Shown here piece after piece: positions 22,104-32,482 of a stretch of 64,000 nt of DNA (positions are counted from its first letter, which is position 1; every line of letters starts with the position of its first letter). The DNA comes from Eurosta solidaginis (taxonomy: Eukaryota > Arthropoda > Insecta > Diptera > Tephritidae). Under the pieces are notes generated by a model. It was not told the DNA's origin. It made no database searches and was given only the letters and a program-made list of their open reading frames with translations. Made by a program: the position numbers and the translations under genes. The DNA lies in the NCBI RefSeq assembly GCF_040869045.1, contig NC_090321.1, forward strand, positions 132,485,689-132,549,688, given 5' to 3'.

Positions 22104-22121
22104 TGGCGCCCGAGCAGGGAC
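22104..22121 (+). promoter_or_regulatory. Primer binding site, tRNA-Lys type
   Basis: TGGCGCCCGAGCAGGGAC begins two bases after the 5' LTR. It is complementary to the 3' end expected of a tRNA-Lys ending in CGGGCGCCA. It differs at one position from the primer site I know from lentiviruses that use tRNA-Lys3. It primes minus-strand DNA synthesis. Confidence 0.8.
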
Positions 22122-22177
22122 CCTGCAAATCGTACAACGTCAGAAGGAACATTCCTGACTAGAAACCTAACAGAAAA

Positions 22178-23428
22178 ATGGCCGACCAGATTGACACCAC
22201 GTGGCTAGACAATATTTCAAAGGAGCAGCTGATATCCATTACACAGGAGCTGGGCATTGAGCAGACAGGCACCACCCGAGAAATCAGAAAGCGCATAGCA
22301 GCCATGGCTTCAAAAGCAAATGTTGACTCGGAAATACACACAAAATTTTTATCCTTAGAAGCCGCGTATAGGAAGGAAAATACAGCAAACACGAGTGAGG
22401 AAAATGAGTCTAAGACACCGATCCCGCCGAACGGAGGCGGAGCCATGAATATCACCGATAGACCAGCTGAGCACAACCAGTTTGCGTTCCCTCCCAGGAA
22501 CACAGTACCCCCACAACAGTGCGCATCATCCGGAGTAGAGGTACCACCCAACGGTGCATCTCAGGCACCGACCGTTATATTCGCACCCATCATCGACCAG
22601 GTAAGAAAGTGGTCAGTGAAATATGAAGGTGGGCGGGAACCTCTAGCTTTCGTCGAACGGCTGGAAGAACTAGCTGATGTCTATACGCTAAACGTAGACT
22701 TGTCCCCAAAAGCGATGCCCGAATTGCTAGGTGGCACCGCTCTTCAATGGTACCACAATAACAACGTACACTGGAGCAACTGGACGACCTTCAAGCGCGA
22801 CTTTTTAAGCTTCTTTCTACCAGCCAGGTACTTCGAGCGTCTCGAGGACGAAATACGGCAACGAAGGCAGCACGCCCGCGAAAGATATAAAGATTATGTC
22901 CTAGGGATACAAAGCTTGATGAGACACGCCGGATACAGCAACGAGCAACGCCTGGAAAGAATTTTCCGCAATAGCCACCCCGATTATTTACTCTACATTC
23001 GCCGAAGAGATTTCAACACCCTAGGAGAACTCATCTCTCTCGCCGAGGAATATGAAGGTATCCACGAAGGTTACCGACGGACATCAGATGGATCACGTCG
23101 CAAAATAGCGAGACACGTCGTTGGTGACAAAACTACAGCTTCATCACCGCAGTCGGAACGATCATCCCACCAGCAGCCACCGAGGGTACAGCGCCACTCA
23201 CCACCAGAAACTCGGGTTTTCGATCCGAGCAGGGTATGTAGAAGGTGTGGCCAAGAAGGACACTATGCAAGGAGATGTCGTAACCCACGGAAAATTTTTT
23301 GTTGGGAGTGCGGTCGAAACGATATACGCACGATTGAATGCTGCCGTCGACGTCAGGGAAACGACGGAGGGCTTCACCAAGGACAAGGCGCGGTGAGAAC
23401 ACTGAACCCAGCGCCGAATCAGCGGTAG
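22178..23428 (+). CDS. gag: Gag of the Osvaldo-like element (intact, 416 aa)
   Basis: Gag forms the particle and binds RNA. The ATG at 22178 is the first after the primer site. Residues about 9-45 (LDNISKEQLISITQELGI onward) read like a SAP helix-extension-helix, which would be an unusual N-terminus for Gag. Residues about 145-300 form the retrotransposon capsid-like domain (FVERLEELADVY; LGGTALQWYH; FKRDFLSFFLPARYFERLED). A basic Ser/Pro-rich linker follows, then a classic CCHC knuckle (CRRCGQEGHYARRC). A second Cys-rich motif (CWECGRNDIRTIECC) lacks the His. The frame is uninterrupted and carries a -1 slippery heptamer near its end, overlapping the protease frame. Confidence 0.9.
   Translation: MADQIDTTWLDNISKEQLISITQELGIEQTGTTREIRKRIAAMASKANVDSEIHTKFLSLEAAYRKENTANTSEENESKTPIPPNGGGAMNITDRPAEHNQFAFPPRNTVPPQQCASSGVEVPPNGASQAPTVIFAPIIDQVRKWSVKYEGGREPLAFVERLEELADVYTLNVDLSPKAMPELLGGTALQWYHNNNVHWSNWTTFKRDFLSFFLPARYFERLEDEIRQRRQHARERYKDYVLGIQSLMRHAGYSNEQRLERIFRNSHPDYLLYIRRRDFNTLGELISLAEEYEGIHEGYRRTSDGSRRKIARHVVGDKTTASSPQSERSSHQQPPRVQRHSPPETRVFDPSRVCRRCGQEGHYARRCRNPRKIFCWECGRNDIRTIECCRRRQGNDGGLHQGQGAVRTLNPAPNQR
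23356..23362 (+). promoter_or_regulatory. Ribosomal -1 slippery heptamer GGGAAAC
   Basis: In the gag reading frame the bases are phased as G GGA AAC, the X XXY YYZ pattern of retroviral -1 frameshift sites. Slipping back one base enters the protease frame exactly. Weak pairing (GGCGC/GCGCC, about 23386-23412) lies downstream. I did not fold the RNA. Confidence 0.65.
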
Positions 23429-23844
23429 TCATGTACCAGGAACACGGTCGCCTATATGCCCCAGCTCAGATTGGAGCAGTATCGTCGGAGGCAGTTATCG
23501 ATACAGGGGCCTCAAGGAGCTTCGTTTCAGCCACCCTCGCGAATCACGTGGTGAGTTCTGGAAGCGGGGAGAGGGTAAGAGTGGCCATCGAAATAACAAT
23601 GGTCAACGGAGTCAGCACTACGATTTTCGATGCCGTAAGGACAGAGGTACGCCTCGGAGATTCGTCATTGCACACAGTCCTACATGTGATGCCCGGGGCA
23701 ATCGACGACATTATACTTGGCCTAGATACGTTGGGGAGCCTAGGAGCAGCCATATCATGTGGAGGAGGACACCTCATGCTAACCAACCCCTTGCTCAGCA
23801 CACACCGCCTCCTGGAGCCACGGCGGAGACCATTCAGAGTATAA
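23359..23844 (+). CDS. Protease region of Osvaldo-like pol, reached by -1 frameshift
   Basis: The frame is -1 relative to gag and opens upstream of the slippery site. The aspartic protease active site is IDTGASRSF (near 23496-23525), with a downstream IILGLDTLG flap/helix signature (about 23711-23740). It matures Gag and Pol. The frame ends at a stop at 23842-23844, and the RT frame is again one base back. I saw no second slippery site in the overlap. Either a different recoding signal is used or this copy suffered a frameshift. The exact N-terminus depends on cleavage. Confidence 0.75.
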   Translation, partial: KRRRASPRTRRGENTEPSAESAVVMYQEHGRLYAPAQIGAVSSEAVIDTGASRSFVSATLANHVVSSGSGERVRVAIEITMVNGVSTTIFDAVRTEVRLGDSSLHTVLHVMPGAIDDIILGLDTLGSLGAAISCGGGHLMLTNPLLSTHRLLEPRRRPFRV

Positions 23845-26600
23845 CACCACCGAGTGCGAGGAACGGCAAGTACGACGTCAGGAACGGAATTAACGGCGAC
23901 ACACCCAGCAATGAACATAGTGGTATAGAAGGCGAGGGGGATCGCATACGAGAATTTCTGGCAGTAGAACTCAAAAAGTTCGAGGCCATGAGCGGAATGA
24001 CGACGGTAGCCGAACACAAGATCATCCTGACTGACGACCGTCCCATCAAGCAACGGTATTTCCCGCACAATCCAGCGATGCAGAGCATAATTAACAACGA
24101 GATCGACGAGCTCCTCGCGAAGGGATGCATCGAGCCATCCTGCAGCCCACATAGCGCTCCGATCGTGTTAGCTAAGAAAAAGAACGGTAAGTGGAGGCTT
24201 TGCGTGGACTACCGGCAGCTCAATGCCAAGTCAGTTCCCGACGCATACCCGCTGCCAAGGATACAGCACATCTTGGACAAACTACGACAAGCGAAATATA
24301 TAAGTAGCCTCGATCTGAAGAACGGCTACTGGCAAATACCGCTGGAATCAAACAGTCGCCCCTACACAGCTTTCACGGTACCCGGACGCGGCCTGCTCCA
24401 GTGGCGTGTCATGCCCTTTGGTTTGCACTCGGCACCCGCAACGTTCCAGAGGGCGCTCGACCAGGTCACTGTGCCAGAAATGGAGCCCCATGCTTTTGCG
24501 TACCTGGATGATATTATCGTCATACGCACAACTTTAGAGGAACACATCCGAAATTTAAGAGAGGTGATGTTACGACTACAGCGCGCCAACCTCAGGATCA
24601 ATCCAGAGAAGTGTGATTTCTTTAGGAAAGAACTCAAGTACCTGGGCCACGTGGTCAGCGATAAAGGGATCCACACGGACCCAGAAAAGGTTGCCGCTAT
24701 TCAGGAACTGAAGCCACCGACCAGCGCGAAAGAAGTACGCCAATACCTAGGAAAAGCCTCGTGGTACCGCCGTTTCGTGCCCGATTTCGCCACTATAAGC
24801 CAGCCGCTCACCGCCCTGTTAAAGAAAGGCAAGCATTGGAGATGGGGAACCGAGCAGCAAGAAGCCTTCGACATCATCAAACGGAAACTCACTGAAGCAC
24901 CCATACTTGCATGCCCGGATTTCACGAAAACGTTCACCCTGCAGACGGACGCGAGTAACTACGGCCTGGGGGCAGTGCTGACACAGGAGTTAGAAGAGGG
25001 CGAGCGAGTGATCGCTTAAGCTAGCCGGAAGCTCAACCAGGTAGAGGCCAACTATTCACCCACCGAAAAGGAGTGTCTGGCCATCGTTTGGGGAATCCGT
25101 AAGATGAGGCCATACTTGGAAGGCTACAAATTTAAAGTAATAACCGACCACATGTCACTAAGGTAGCCACCAAATTCCATTGAGAGCCCTTCTGGCCGCA
25201 TAGCGCGATGGGCCTTAGAACTACAGCAGCACACCTTCGACATTGAGTATCGTAAGGGAAAGCTCAACCTGGTGGCGGACGCTCTATCTCGACAGCCGCT
25301 GGAAGCATTACGATTTACCACGACGACGGAACCACAATGCAAGTGGTGGCACAAGCGGGTCAGCGAAGTACGCACCAACCCGGAGAAATACGCCGACTAT
25401 ACGATACAGGATGGACACTTATACCGCCATATTGCCTGCCGGTCACACGACGAAGAGGCGGTACCATGGAAATTGTGTGTGCCCACACCACTCAGACAGC
25501 GAGTGTTACAGGAAAATCATGACATACCAAGGGCGGGACACATGGGTATCCGCCGGACAGTAGCACGAGTCGCCAACCGATATTATTGGCCCGATATGTT
25601 CCGTGACATCAGCCGGTATGTACGTCATTGCGAATCCTGCCAGAAATACAAGGAAACACAACAAAAGCCAGCCGGAAAGATGCTCTCACAGGTAGCCCAG
25701 GAACCATTTGCCACGGTCTGCGTCGACTTCGTTGGACCCCTACCACGGTCTACACACGGAAACACCATGTTACTGGTATTTTTCGACCGATTCAGCAAGT
25801 GGGTGGAATTGATCCCCATGAGGCGTGCTACCGCAGACGGCCTTCGCCGAGCTTTCAGGGAACGGATACTCGCAAGGTTTGGCGTCCCCAAAGTACTCAT
25901 ATCCGACAACGGCGCACAGTTCTGTAGCACGCTCTGGCAGCGCTACCTTAAGGAAGTTGGCGTACGACAACAATACACCGCACCCTATACTCCCCAAGAA
26001 AACCCAACAGAACGAGCAAACAAGACCATCAAACGGATCATAGCGCAGCTCACCAACTCAAAACATAAGCGGTGGGACGACCTCCTCCCGTAAATTGGGC
26101 TAGCGATAAATAGTAGTGTCAACGCTTCTACAGGCTACAGCCCAACTTTCCTCGTGCAAGGACGAGAGCCACAACTGCCAGGAGCCCTATTCGATGAAGT
26201 CAACGTTGGGACGGGTGCAGCTCTCGCTACGGCCGAGGAGAAGTCCAACAGAATGCAGGAGGCCTTCAGAATAGTGAGGCAGAATATGGAGCGGGCAGCA
26301 GTAGATCAAGCACGTCATTACAACCTACGGCGGAGAAAATGGACCCCCGTAGTCGGCGAGTTGGTCCTTGCCAAGGAGCACCACTTGTCAAAGCTTGCGG
26401 AGGGATTTGCAGCGAAATTGGCACCCAAGTATGATGGCTCTTACCAAATCCTGGGGTATGTCTCCCCAGTAATTGTCAAACTAGGGAAAATCGATAGCGG
26501 GAAGGAGAAGACGGCAAGCATTGCCGAACTAAAGGCATACCTTTCATCGGAGACCGGAGAGACCACGAAACCAGGAAATAATAAACACAATCGAAATTAA
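23757..26600 (+). pseudogene. pol: Osvaldo-like RT, RNase H and integrase with three nonsense codons
   Basis: The RT reads from about 24010, through KWRLCVDYRQLN, SLDLKNGYWQIPL and MPFGL, to the catalytic YLDDI (about 24500). RNase H begins at QTDASNYGLGAVL (about 24942). Stops fall at 25017-25019, 25164-25166 (both in RNase H) and 26091-26093 (integrase). The integrase has a zinc domain (H-D-I-P-R-A-G-H and CESCQ), the catalytic Asp in VCVDFVGPLP, the second Asp in ISDNGAQF and the Glu in PTERANK. The C-terminal part (26154-26600) carries YNLRRRKW and ends in a basic tail. All three stops are in one frame without further indels, which suggests light, recent damage. Confidence 0.9.
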
Positions 26601-26665
26601 AATAAATTCAGGGGAAAACAAACATATATTAATTAATGTCAAGGATGGGAGGATAACCAAGCACC
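26601..26665 (+). promoter_or_regulatory. Post-pol spacer with probable polypurine tract
   Basis: GGATGGGAGGA lies about 18 bp before the 3' LTR. It is the only purine run here, but it is not adjacent to the LTR as expected, so the assignment is weak. No envelope gene is present. Confidence 0.4.
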
Positions 26666-28153
26666 GGTGAGGACCAAATATAATCCATTAATTTGGCCCA
26701 CACAAAACCACCACCCCATAACACAGGAGCAGTACTACAGACAACACGAGACACAAACAAGTCTCTGAAACATCATAAAAACACAATTAGCAACATTGCC
26801 AATACAACACGGGACACAAACAAGTGTCAGAAACCTCACTAGCGCAACAAGTTGCCGCAACACGCCACAGCAACACCGTAACCATGGCAACGCAACGAAC
26901 TATGCTAGCAACATCAAGAGCATTGGCTATAAAAAGGGCAACACGAGAAGACAGGAGTCAGTCAGCACGCGGTTGTGGTTGCGACCGGAGCTACAATTGG
27001 AGAGCTCTGGAAGGCATATCGGTTTTGACCATTGCAAGCCAGTGCGTTTCATAGGAGAAAGTCGTGGAGTGCAGATTGTGGGTAAGCAGGTTTTGACCGC
27101 TCTACAACGCTTTAGATCACGCTTGCTCCCTCGCAAGCAAACGCCCTCCACAGCACCGTGATCCCGCGCTCAGCCAAACGTCGTCCGCGGAAGAAGTACG
27201 TTGGCAACCGCAGTAGGAGTGAGTCGAGGTGAAACGCAACATCGTGACTGTACCGAGGCTAACGGATCTCACCTAACGGGGCGCAAAGTTGCGACTGTCA
27301 CCTGAGCAGCAATTGAAGGGCATCTGAAAGGCGTATTGGTTTTGACCATCGCAAGACAGTTCCCGTCATAGGAGAGAGCCGTGGGTTGAGGATGTGGGTA
27401 AGCTGGTTTTGACCGCTCTACAACGCCTTAAACTACGCTCGCTCGCTTCCCGCTAAGCGAAGGCCCACAACGTCACGAGCCCGCGCGCCATCGCCATAAG
27501 CCTCGGCAGCAGAGTCACGCATACACACGACGCCAGCAGAGTTACGCATACACACGACGTTGGCCACAGCAGAGTCACGCTTACATACGACGTTGGCCGC
27601 AGCAGAGCTACGCAAATATACGACGTTGGCCACAGCAGAGTCACGCTTACATACGACGTTGGCCGCAGCAGAGCTACGCAAATATACGACGTTGGCCACA
27701 GCAGAGTCACGCATACACACGACGTTGGCAGCAGCAGAACTACGCGTACATACGACGTTGGCCACAGCAGAGATACGCAGGCATACGACGCTGGCCGCAG
27801 CAGGCTTAGCACTGCCACTAACCATAATAGGAACACGCCGGCGCAAGGCGTCACCGAGACACATTCACACATACCTAGACGGCGACCAGTACGGCGCCCT
27901 AACAGAACGTTCCTAACGGGACACGAGGGACCGCTAGCCCATCACGAATTATAAAGCAAGCAATGAAATTAAGTGAATTATAGATACACATTTTATATTA
28001 TAGTTTAGGGAATTTACCAATAAAGTGAATTTATATGAAAACGATTTGCAAGGCGCCCCGAAATACAAATTCATTGTAAACGAACCTTGGACACGGCGAG
28101 TATACCCCAGCAGTTACTGAAGAAGCACCGGGGCAAGGAAAAGCTTCGTTACA
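26666..28153 (+). repeat. 3' LTR of the Osvaldo-like element
   Basis: It matches 20632-22101, including the TATA/initiator pair, the minisatellite and AATAAA. It differs by scattered substitutions and small indels, for example an extra GTTGCCGCAACACGC-like segment near 26850. Its first base is G instead of T. Confidence 0.85.
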
Positions 28154-28157
28154 ATAT

Positions 28158-29880
28158 CAGTCCAACCTGGCTATGACCGTTTGCACAAAATTTCTCTGCT
28201 CCCCGCAGCAAAAGGGGTCAAAAACCCAAGTTTAATCTCTACTTATCTTAAAGTCGCACTGAAAACTTTTAGCACCTGAATGAAAATTATAAGCATATCA
28301 GTAAGGGGCGGATATAAAAGAAAAAAAAAATGTGTTTTATTTCATATTCCTTTTTTTTGCAAACTTGTTTATATGCTTCAGTCTTATTCACTCCTAATAT
28401 AAAGCCGTTATTTTTTTGTGCCAAACCTTCAATGAGGCTTAGATTTCTACTTAATGGTAACTAAAAACTATGGCAATTATTAAAGTATTAACAACCTTGC
28501 TTAAGCTCACAAATTATAAAAAGAAAAAAATGGAATTTTTTTTAGAAATGAATCAAATAAAGATTTAGTTAGGCCTTGTAAGAGGCGGCCTATACCCAGA
28601 TTACGGCATACGACCTAAGTAAATAGGATAAACCATTAATTCCGTAGGATTGTTGTATATGCATAGAGAATTCAAATTAATATTAAACTAAATAATATTA
28701 AACTAAAATAGAATAAAATAAAACATTACTAAGTTAAATTGAACTGAAACAAAGTTAAATTAAATAAAACCAAGATAAAATAATATAAAATAAAATACTA
28801 CACAATTAAATTAAATATACCAAACTAGAATAAATTATAATAAAATAAAATTTAATAAAATAATAAGGATCCTAAATAATAATAAAAAAGTAGAATAAAA
28901 TAAAATAAGAGGAAACACAATGCATTAAAATTAACTACGTATACCAAAAATAAAATAAAATTAAATTAAATAAAACAAAATAAGTTAGAATGTAACAACA
29001 AAAAAAAAAAAACAAAAAAAAAAAACAAAAAAAAAACAACACAAAAACTACTGACCAAAAAGGGAAAAACATTTTTTTTTTTTTTTTGAAAGAAAAAATA
29101 TTTATTTCTTATAGGTATGTTAATTATGCAAAAGCTGATGGTAGACTTTAAAACGAAATAATTAGATGTAAGGAAAATATTGCTGATAAGTTATGATGAA
29201 GTCATTGATAAAAAACAAAAAATTTATAGTTTTAATAATTATTTTAGTAATGCCCATGGTTTGTGTGAGCGAAAAGAGAATGTCAAAGGAGTTTAGAAGA
29301 ACCCCGATTTAAAATTAAAATTTGAAAATCCAGAAATTTAATGTTTTCTTAAAAGCCTTTTTTTTGATCATTTTAGAAGCAGGAAGGGTAAACTCTTGCA
29401 CACGAACTACAATATTTATTTTATTTACATTCGCTTCATGATACACACACCTACACGCATATAGTAGGGTAGCGTGCTTATTAAATTTGGTTTTGAAGAT
29501 GAATTCTAAATAAAAATTTGTATTCTAAAATGGGAATGCTAATGTCTCCGCTCATTTAGAAGGCACCTAGGGTATTCAGGTAAGGGGCCACCGAAAATTA
29601 GGCGCGTCGGTGGCCATGGTTTTTGAGGGTGGGAACAAGCACCGGGCGTCGCAGCAACACCCGCGGCGCCCCTATGTATATTCGGCCCTTTTCTCTTTTT
29701 ATCTTTATTTTCAGCCTTTTTGTTTTTCCCCATTTTTCAGCTTCTTTGGTTTTCAGTAATAGTAACCGGTCATTTCGGTATCGGTAAATTTTTTTTTGCA
29801 TTAAATTTTTTTGAATATCTTTTTTTTAATGTTGTTTTAGTCCATTTGAGCGTTTTGAATTAGTTCTGCGCTTTTTGACG
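28158..29880. other. AT-rich spacer with long TAAAA/AATAA simple repeats
   Basis: The part from about 28680 to 29000 is an imperfect array of AAATAAAATA-type units, followed by poly(A) runs and a T15 tract near 29072-29087. No gene is seen. A short basic minus-strand frame (29733-29539, Lys-rich then Pro-rich) has no recognisable domain. Confidence 0.5.
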
Positions 29881-29936
29881 GTTTTTTCAAAGGCATGATA
29901 TGACCTTTTTTCTGTTTATGGCGGAGGACAGCAAGG

Positions 29937-30800
29937 TTGGCAAGAACCCAGATCATGCCGACTGCCTTCCTTGCTGCTCCACTGAAAATGCGTTTCCATA
30001 ACAAAATGCAATCGTCAAATACGCTATCTAACAATACTACAACAAAAAAGTGTCTCTCAACCGCCTCTACATCTAAATCATCTACACATACAACGTCGCC
30101 TGCTATATCTTCACATAAATCTAACACAACGTCTACATTTACACCGCCAACTAAAAATAATAATAAATACCCAAAGGCGTCTACTTCTACATCTACACCC
30201 CCTGCAAAAAAACAATAATATTGCAAAATCAGCAAATAAATCAGAATCAATTACAGCTGCGCAATCTACAGTCAAAGTTAGTCGTGGTGATGTTATCAAC
30301 TCTAATTCCACAGTTGTTGCTAACATTACGACAACTAATACTGCGACATCTTGCTCTGCTACTTCCCATTCTTTTGCTCATGTCGCTGCTAGCGCTGCTA
30401 ACAACGCAGCTGAGCCGTCGAATAATACTTCGGTACACAAACAAGTAACGAATTCAGGAAAAGAGTTAAATCGTAATTCGCGTGCTTTTGTTAGTGGCAT
30501 TAATGACAATGCTGATTTGGATGTATTTGTGAAATATAATTGGATCCATGTCTCATATTTTAGGCCGAAGAAGATAGTATTGCTAAATACATTTCTTTTC
30601 ACTTTGGCATTGCTTCCTCCAAATTAGCTTGCTTCAAGTTGACTAAGAGGGATGTCGATGTAAACGCTCTGGTGGAAGTATCATTTAAAATTCGTGTGTT
30701 TGCGTCTGACTACAGAAAACTTTTTAACGCTGCGCTGTGGCCTACTAACGTAATTATTAAACCCTTCCGTTTTTTCCAAAGCCCGGAGAAAATCCTGTAG
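29937..30800 (+). pseudogene. ORF1 of LINE A1
   Basis: A Thr/Ser/Asn-rich N-terminal half (many TST and NNN runs) leads to a conserved C-terminal domain beginning VFVKYNWIHVSYF (about 30519) with WPTNVIIKPF (about 30740). In the parallel ORF1 at 35.1 kb this domain reads VFVPYKWIHISSF with WPSNVTIKPF. It probably binds LINE RNA. A frame change at an A-run near 30205-30215 and another near 30565 break it. The N-terminal PHD-like finger seen at 17.6 kb is absent here. Confidence 0.7.
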
Positions 30801-30868
30801 TGTCGTAGACTTAACTAATTCCCTAAACAATTGTCTTAACGAGCAATTTCCTCTAAATTTGTCAGACA

Positions 30869-32104
30869 ATACCACTCTGTATTTATTATCAGAATGTTAG
30901 GGGTCTTAATAGTAAATTAGTGGATCTTTTCGTACAAAGTTATGACTTCAGTTACGAAGTTCTGATTCTTACTGAGACATGGCTGAAACCATCGGTCTTT
31001 AGTTCTGAAATTTTATCGGATTCTTATGAAATATTTAGGAAAGATCGTCTAAACAGAGTTGGTGGTGGCGTGTTGATTGCCGTGCATACCAGGTTCTCTG
31101 CGGAGGAAATTTATTTCGCAGACTCTAATGATGTTCAGTTCCTTTGCGTGAGAGTAAAACTCTCTTCTATTTACAAATATTTTGTAGCATTATATATTCC
31201 CCCACAGTCAGATATTTCTATATATATAAAACATGCTTCCCTGGTGTGGTTGGTATTTTCTTTGGCTAGGTCTGTTGACTCTGTCATCGTGGCTGGTGAT
31301 TTTAATTTGCCTTGTGTGTCTTGGAATCTTATTGATGGTTTGTTAGTTCCCACATCATCTCGCGATATATTCTACGAATTTCTAAATGCCTTTACAGATA
31401 TTGGCCTCTATCAACTGAATAGGATTCATAACGAATTTGGTAAATGCTTAGACTTAATTTTTTCAGATGACTCGTCGAATTGTTCAGTGAGTCGATGTGA
31501 TCCAATACTTCTGCCCGAAGATGTATACCATCCGGCTTTGGCTTTATACTTGGACTATATCCATGCACCGCAGCGTAGAGTTATTAGGAATGTGTCTTCT
31601 GGCCGGTTTCTTTTCAGGAAGGCTAATCTGTCTGTGCTTATTGAGGAGGTTTCCAAAATTCCTTGGCCCGCCTACGATGGAGATGTCGAATGGAGTTGTA
31701 CACACTTTAACAATGCTTTGTATGCGATATTTCACAAATGCGTACCTATATCTAACACCTCTTCAGCAACTCCAACTTCTGCTTGGAGCTCTAAACAACT
31801 CAAATATCTTAAAAATCGAAAAACGCGTTCTTTTAAGAGATTCAAATTATCCGGAGCAAGAAGTGGCTATGCGGCATACTCTATTCTACGCCACAGGTAC
31901 AATAGGCTACAGAGAAGATGTTATGCGGATTACTTAAAAAAGATTAAGCATAAAATTTCCTCTAATCCAAAGTCGTTTTATTCGTTCGTCAACTCGAAAA
32001 GAAAAATCAAGAGGTTTCAAACCATAATGAAGTTTAACGACCTAAGTTCTAATGATGACAATGAAATTGCCAATATGTTTATGTTTAATTTATTCAGTCT
32101 ATGA
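30869..32104 (+). pseudogene. APE-type endonuclease of LINE A1 (truncated ORF2)
   Basis: The domain starts at YYQNVRGLNSKL. It has LTETWL (catalytic Glu region, about 30970), RVGGGVLIAV (about 31051-31080), VAGDFNLP (about 31290-31313) and CLDLIFSD (about 31447-31470). The final DHxPL motif is degraded to YHPALAL. The frame is then open through the endonuclease-RT linker to a stop at 32102-32104, without an RT. ORF2 would normally be about 900 codons, so over half is missing. The long clean frame suggests moderate age. Confidence 0.8.
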
Positions 32105-32482
32105 TCAGAAATAATCTTACAGACTAGAAACAAAAGTAATTAAAAACTAAATAAACAACTTATAACTACACAAAAATGTGAAAATATGAATAGCATAAGC
32201 AACAAATAAAAAAAAATGCAAATAGATATTGCAAGTTAAAATTAGAGATATACTACCAGAGTTGACTTGAAAATATTTCTCGACAAAGAGAAATCAATAA
32301 AAAAAATCCACGAGAGTCTGTTAAATTCAGTAAGCGCGCGAAAAACTTGGTCAAAACTACAATAACTAACCCTGCAAGCACGGTAAGTAAAACGGTAAAA
32401 ATGTACAAAGACTCCTATTGGGAACATTAAATGACACCTTCGCTAAGAGAGCCGAGCAATCCAGAGAGCCAGCGATGAGATC

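Larger units (their letters stand above)
20632..28153 (+). mobile_element. Structurally complete Osvaldo-like Ty3/Gypsy retrotransposon
   Basis: The 7.5-kb element has 1.47/1.49-kb LTRs, a tRNA-Lys-type primer site, gag, protease, RT, RNase H and integrase in the standard Ty3/Gypsy order, and a 4-bp ATAT duplication. The RT wording (SAPIVLAKKKNGKWRLCVDY; DLKNGYWQIPL) fits the Osvaldo lineage as I know it. Gag is open. Pol has three in-frame stops and a frame change between protease and RT, so the copy is not autonomous. Its DNA is visibly more GC-rich than the flanks. The two LTRs differ by scattered substitutions and several indels. No envelope frame follows pol. Confidence 0.85.
29881..32104 (+). 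mobile_element. LINE copy A1 (CR1/Jockey-like), 5' half only
   Basis: This plus-strand LINE carries ORF1 and the endonuclease domain, and is cut off near 32104 before the RT. It is joined there tail to tail with the minus-strand LINE A2. ORF1 and the endonuclease read like A2's but with clear divergence, so these are two subfamilies of one clade rather than an inverted duplicate. The 3' portion 31550-32104 is present again at 62757-63311. Confidence 0.75.

Noticed and set aside
26601..26665. Envelope gene downstream of the Osvaldo-like pol
   Set aside because: Only 65 bp separate pol from the 3' LTR. None of the LTR elements here leaves room for, or shows, an envelope frame.
27529..27800. 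CRISPR-like array
   Set aside because: The units are contiguous minisatellite repeats inside an LTR of a eukaryotic retrotransposon. There are no unique spacers and no cas genes.
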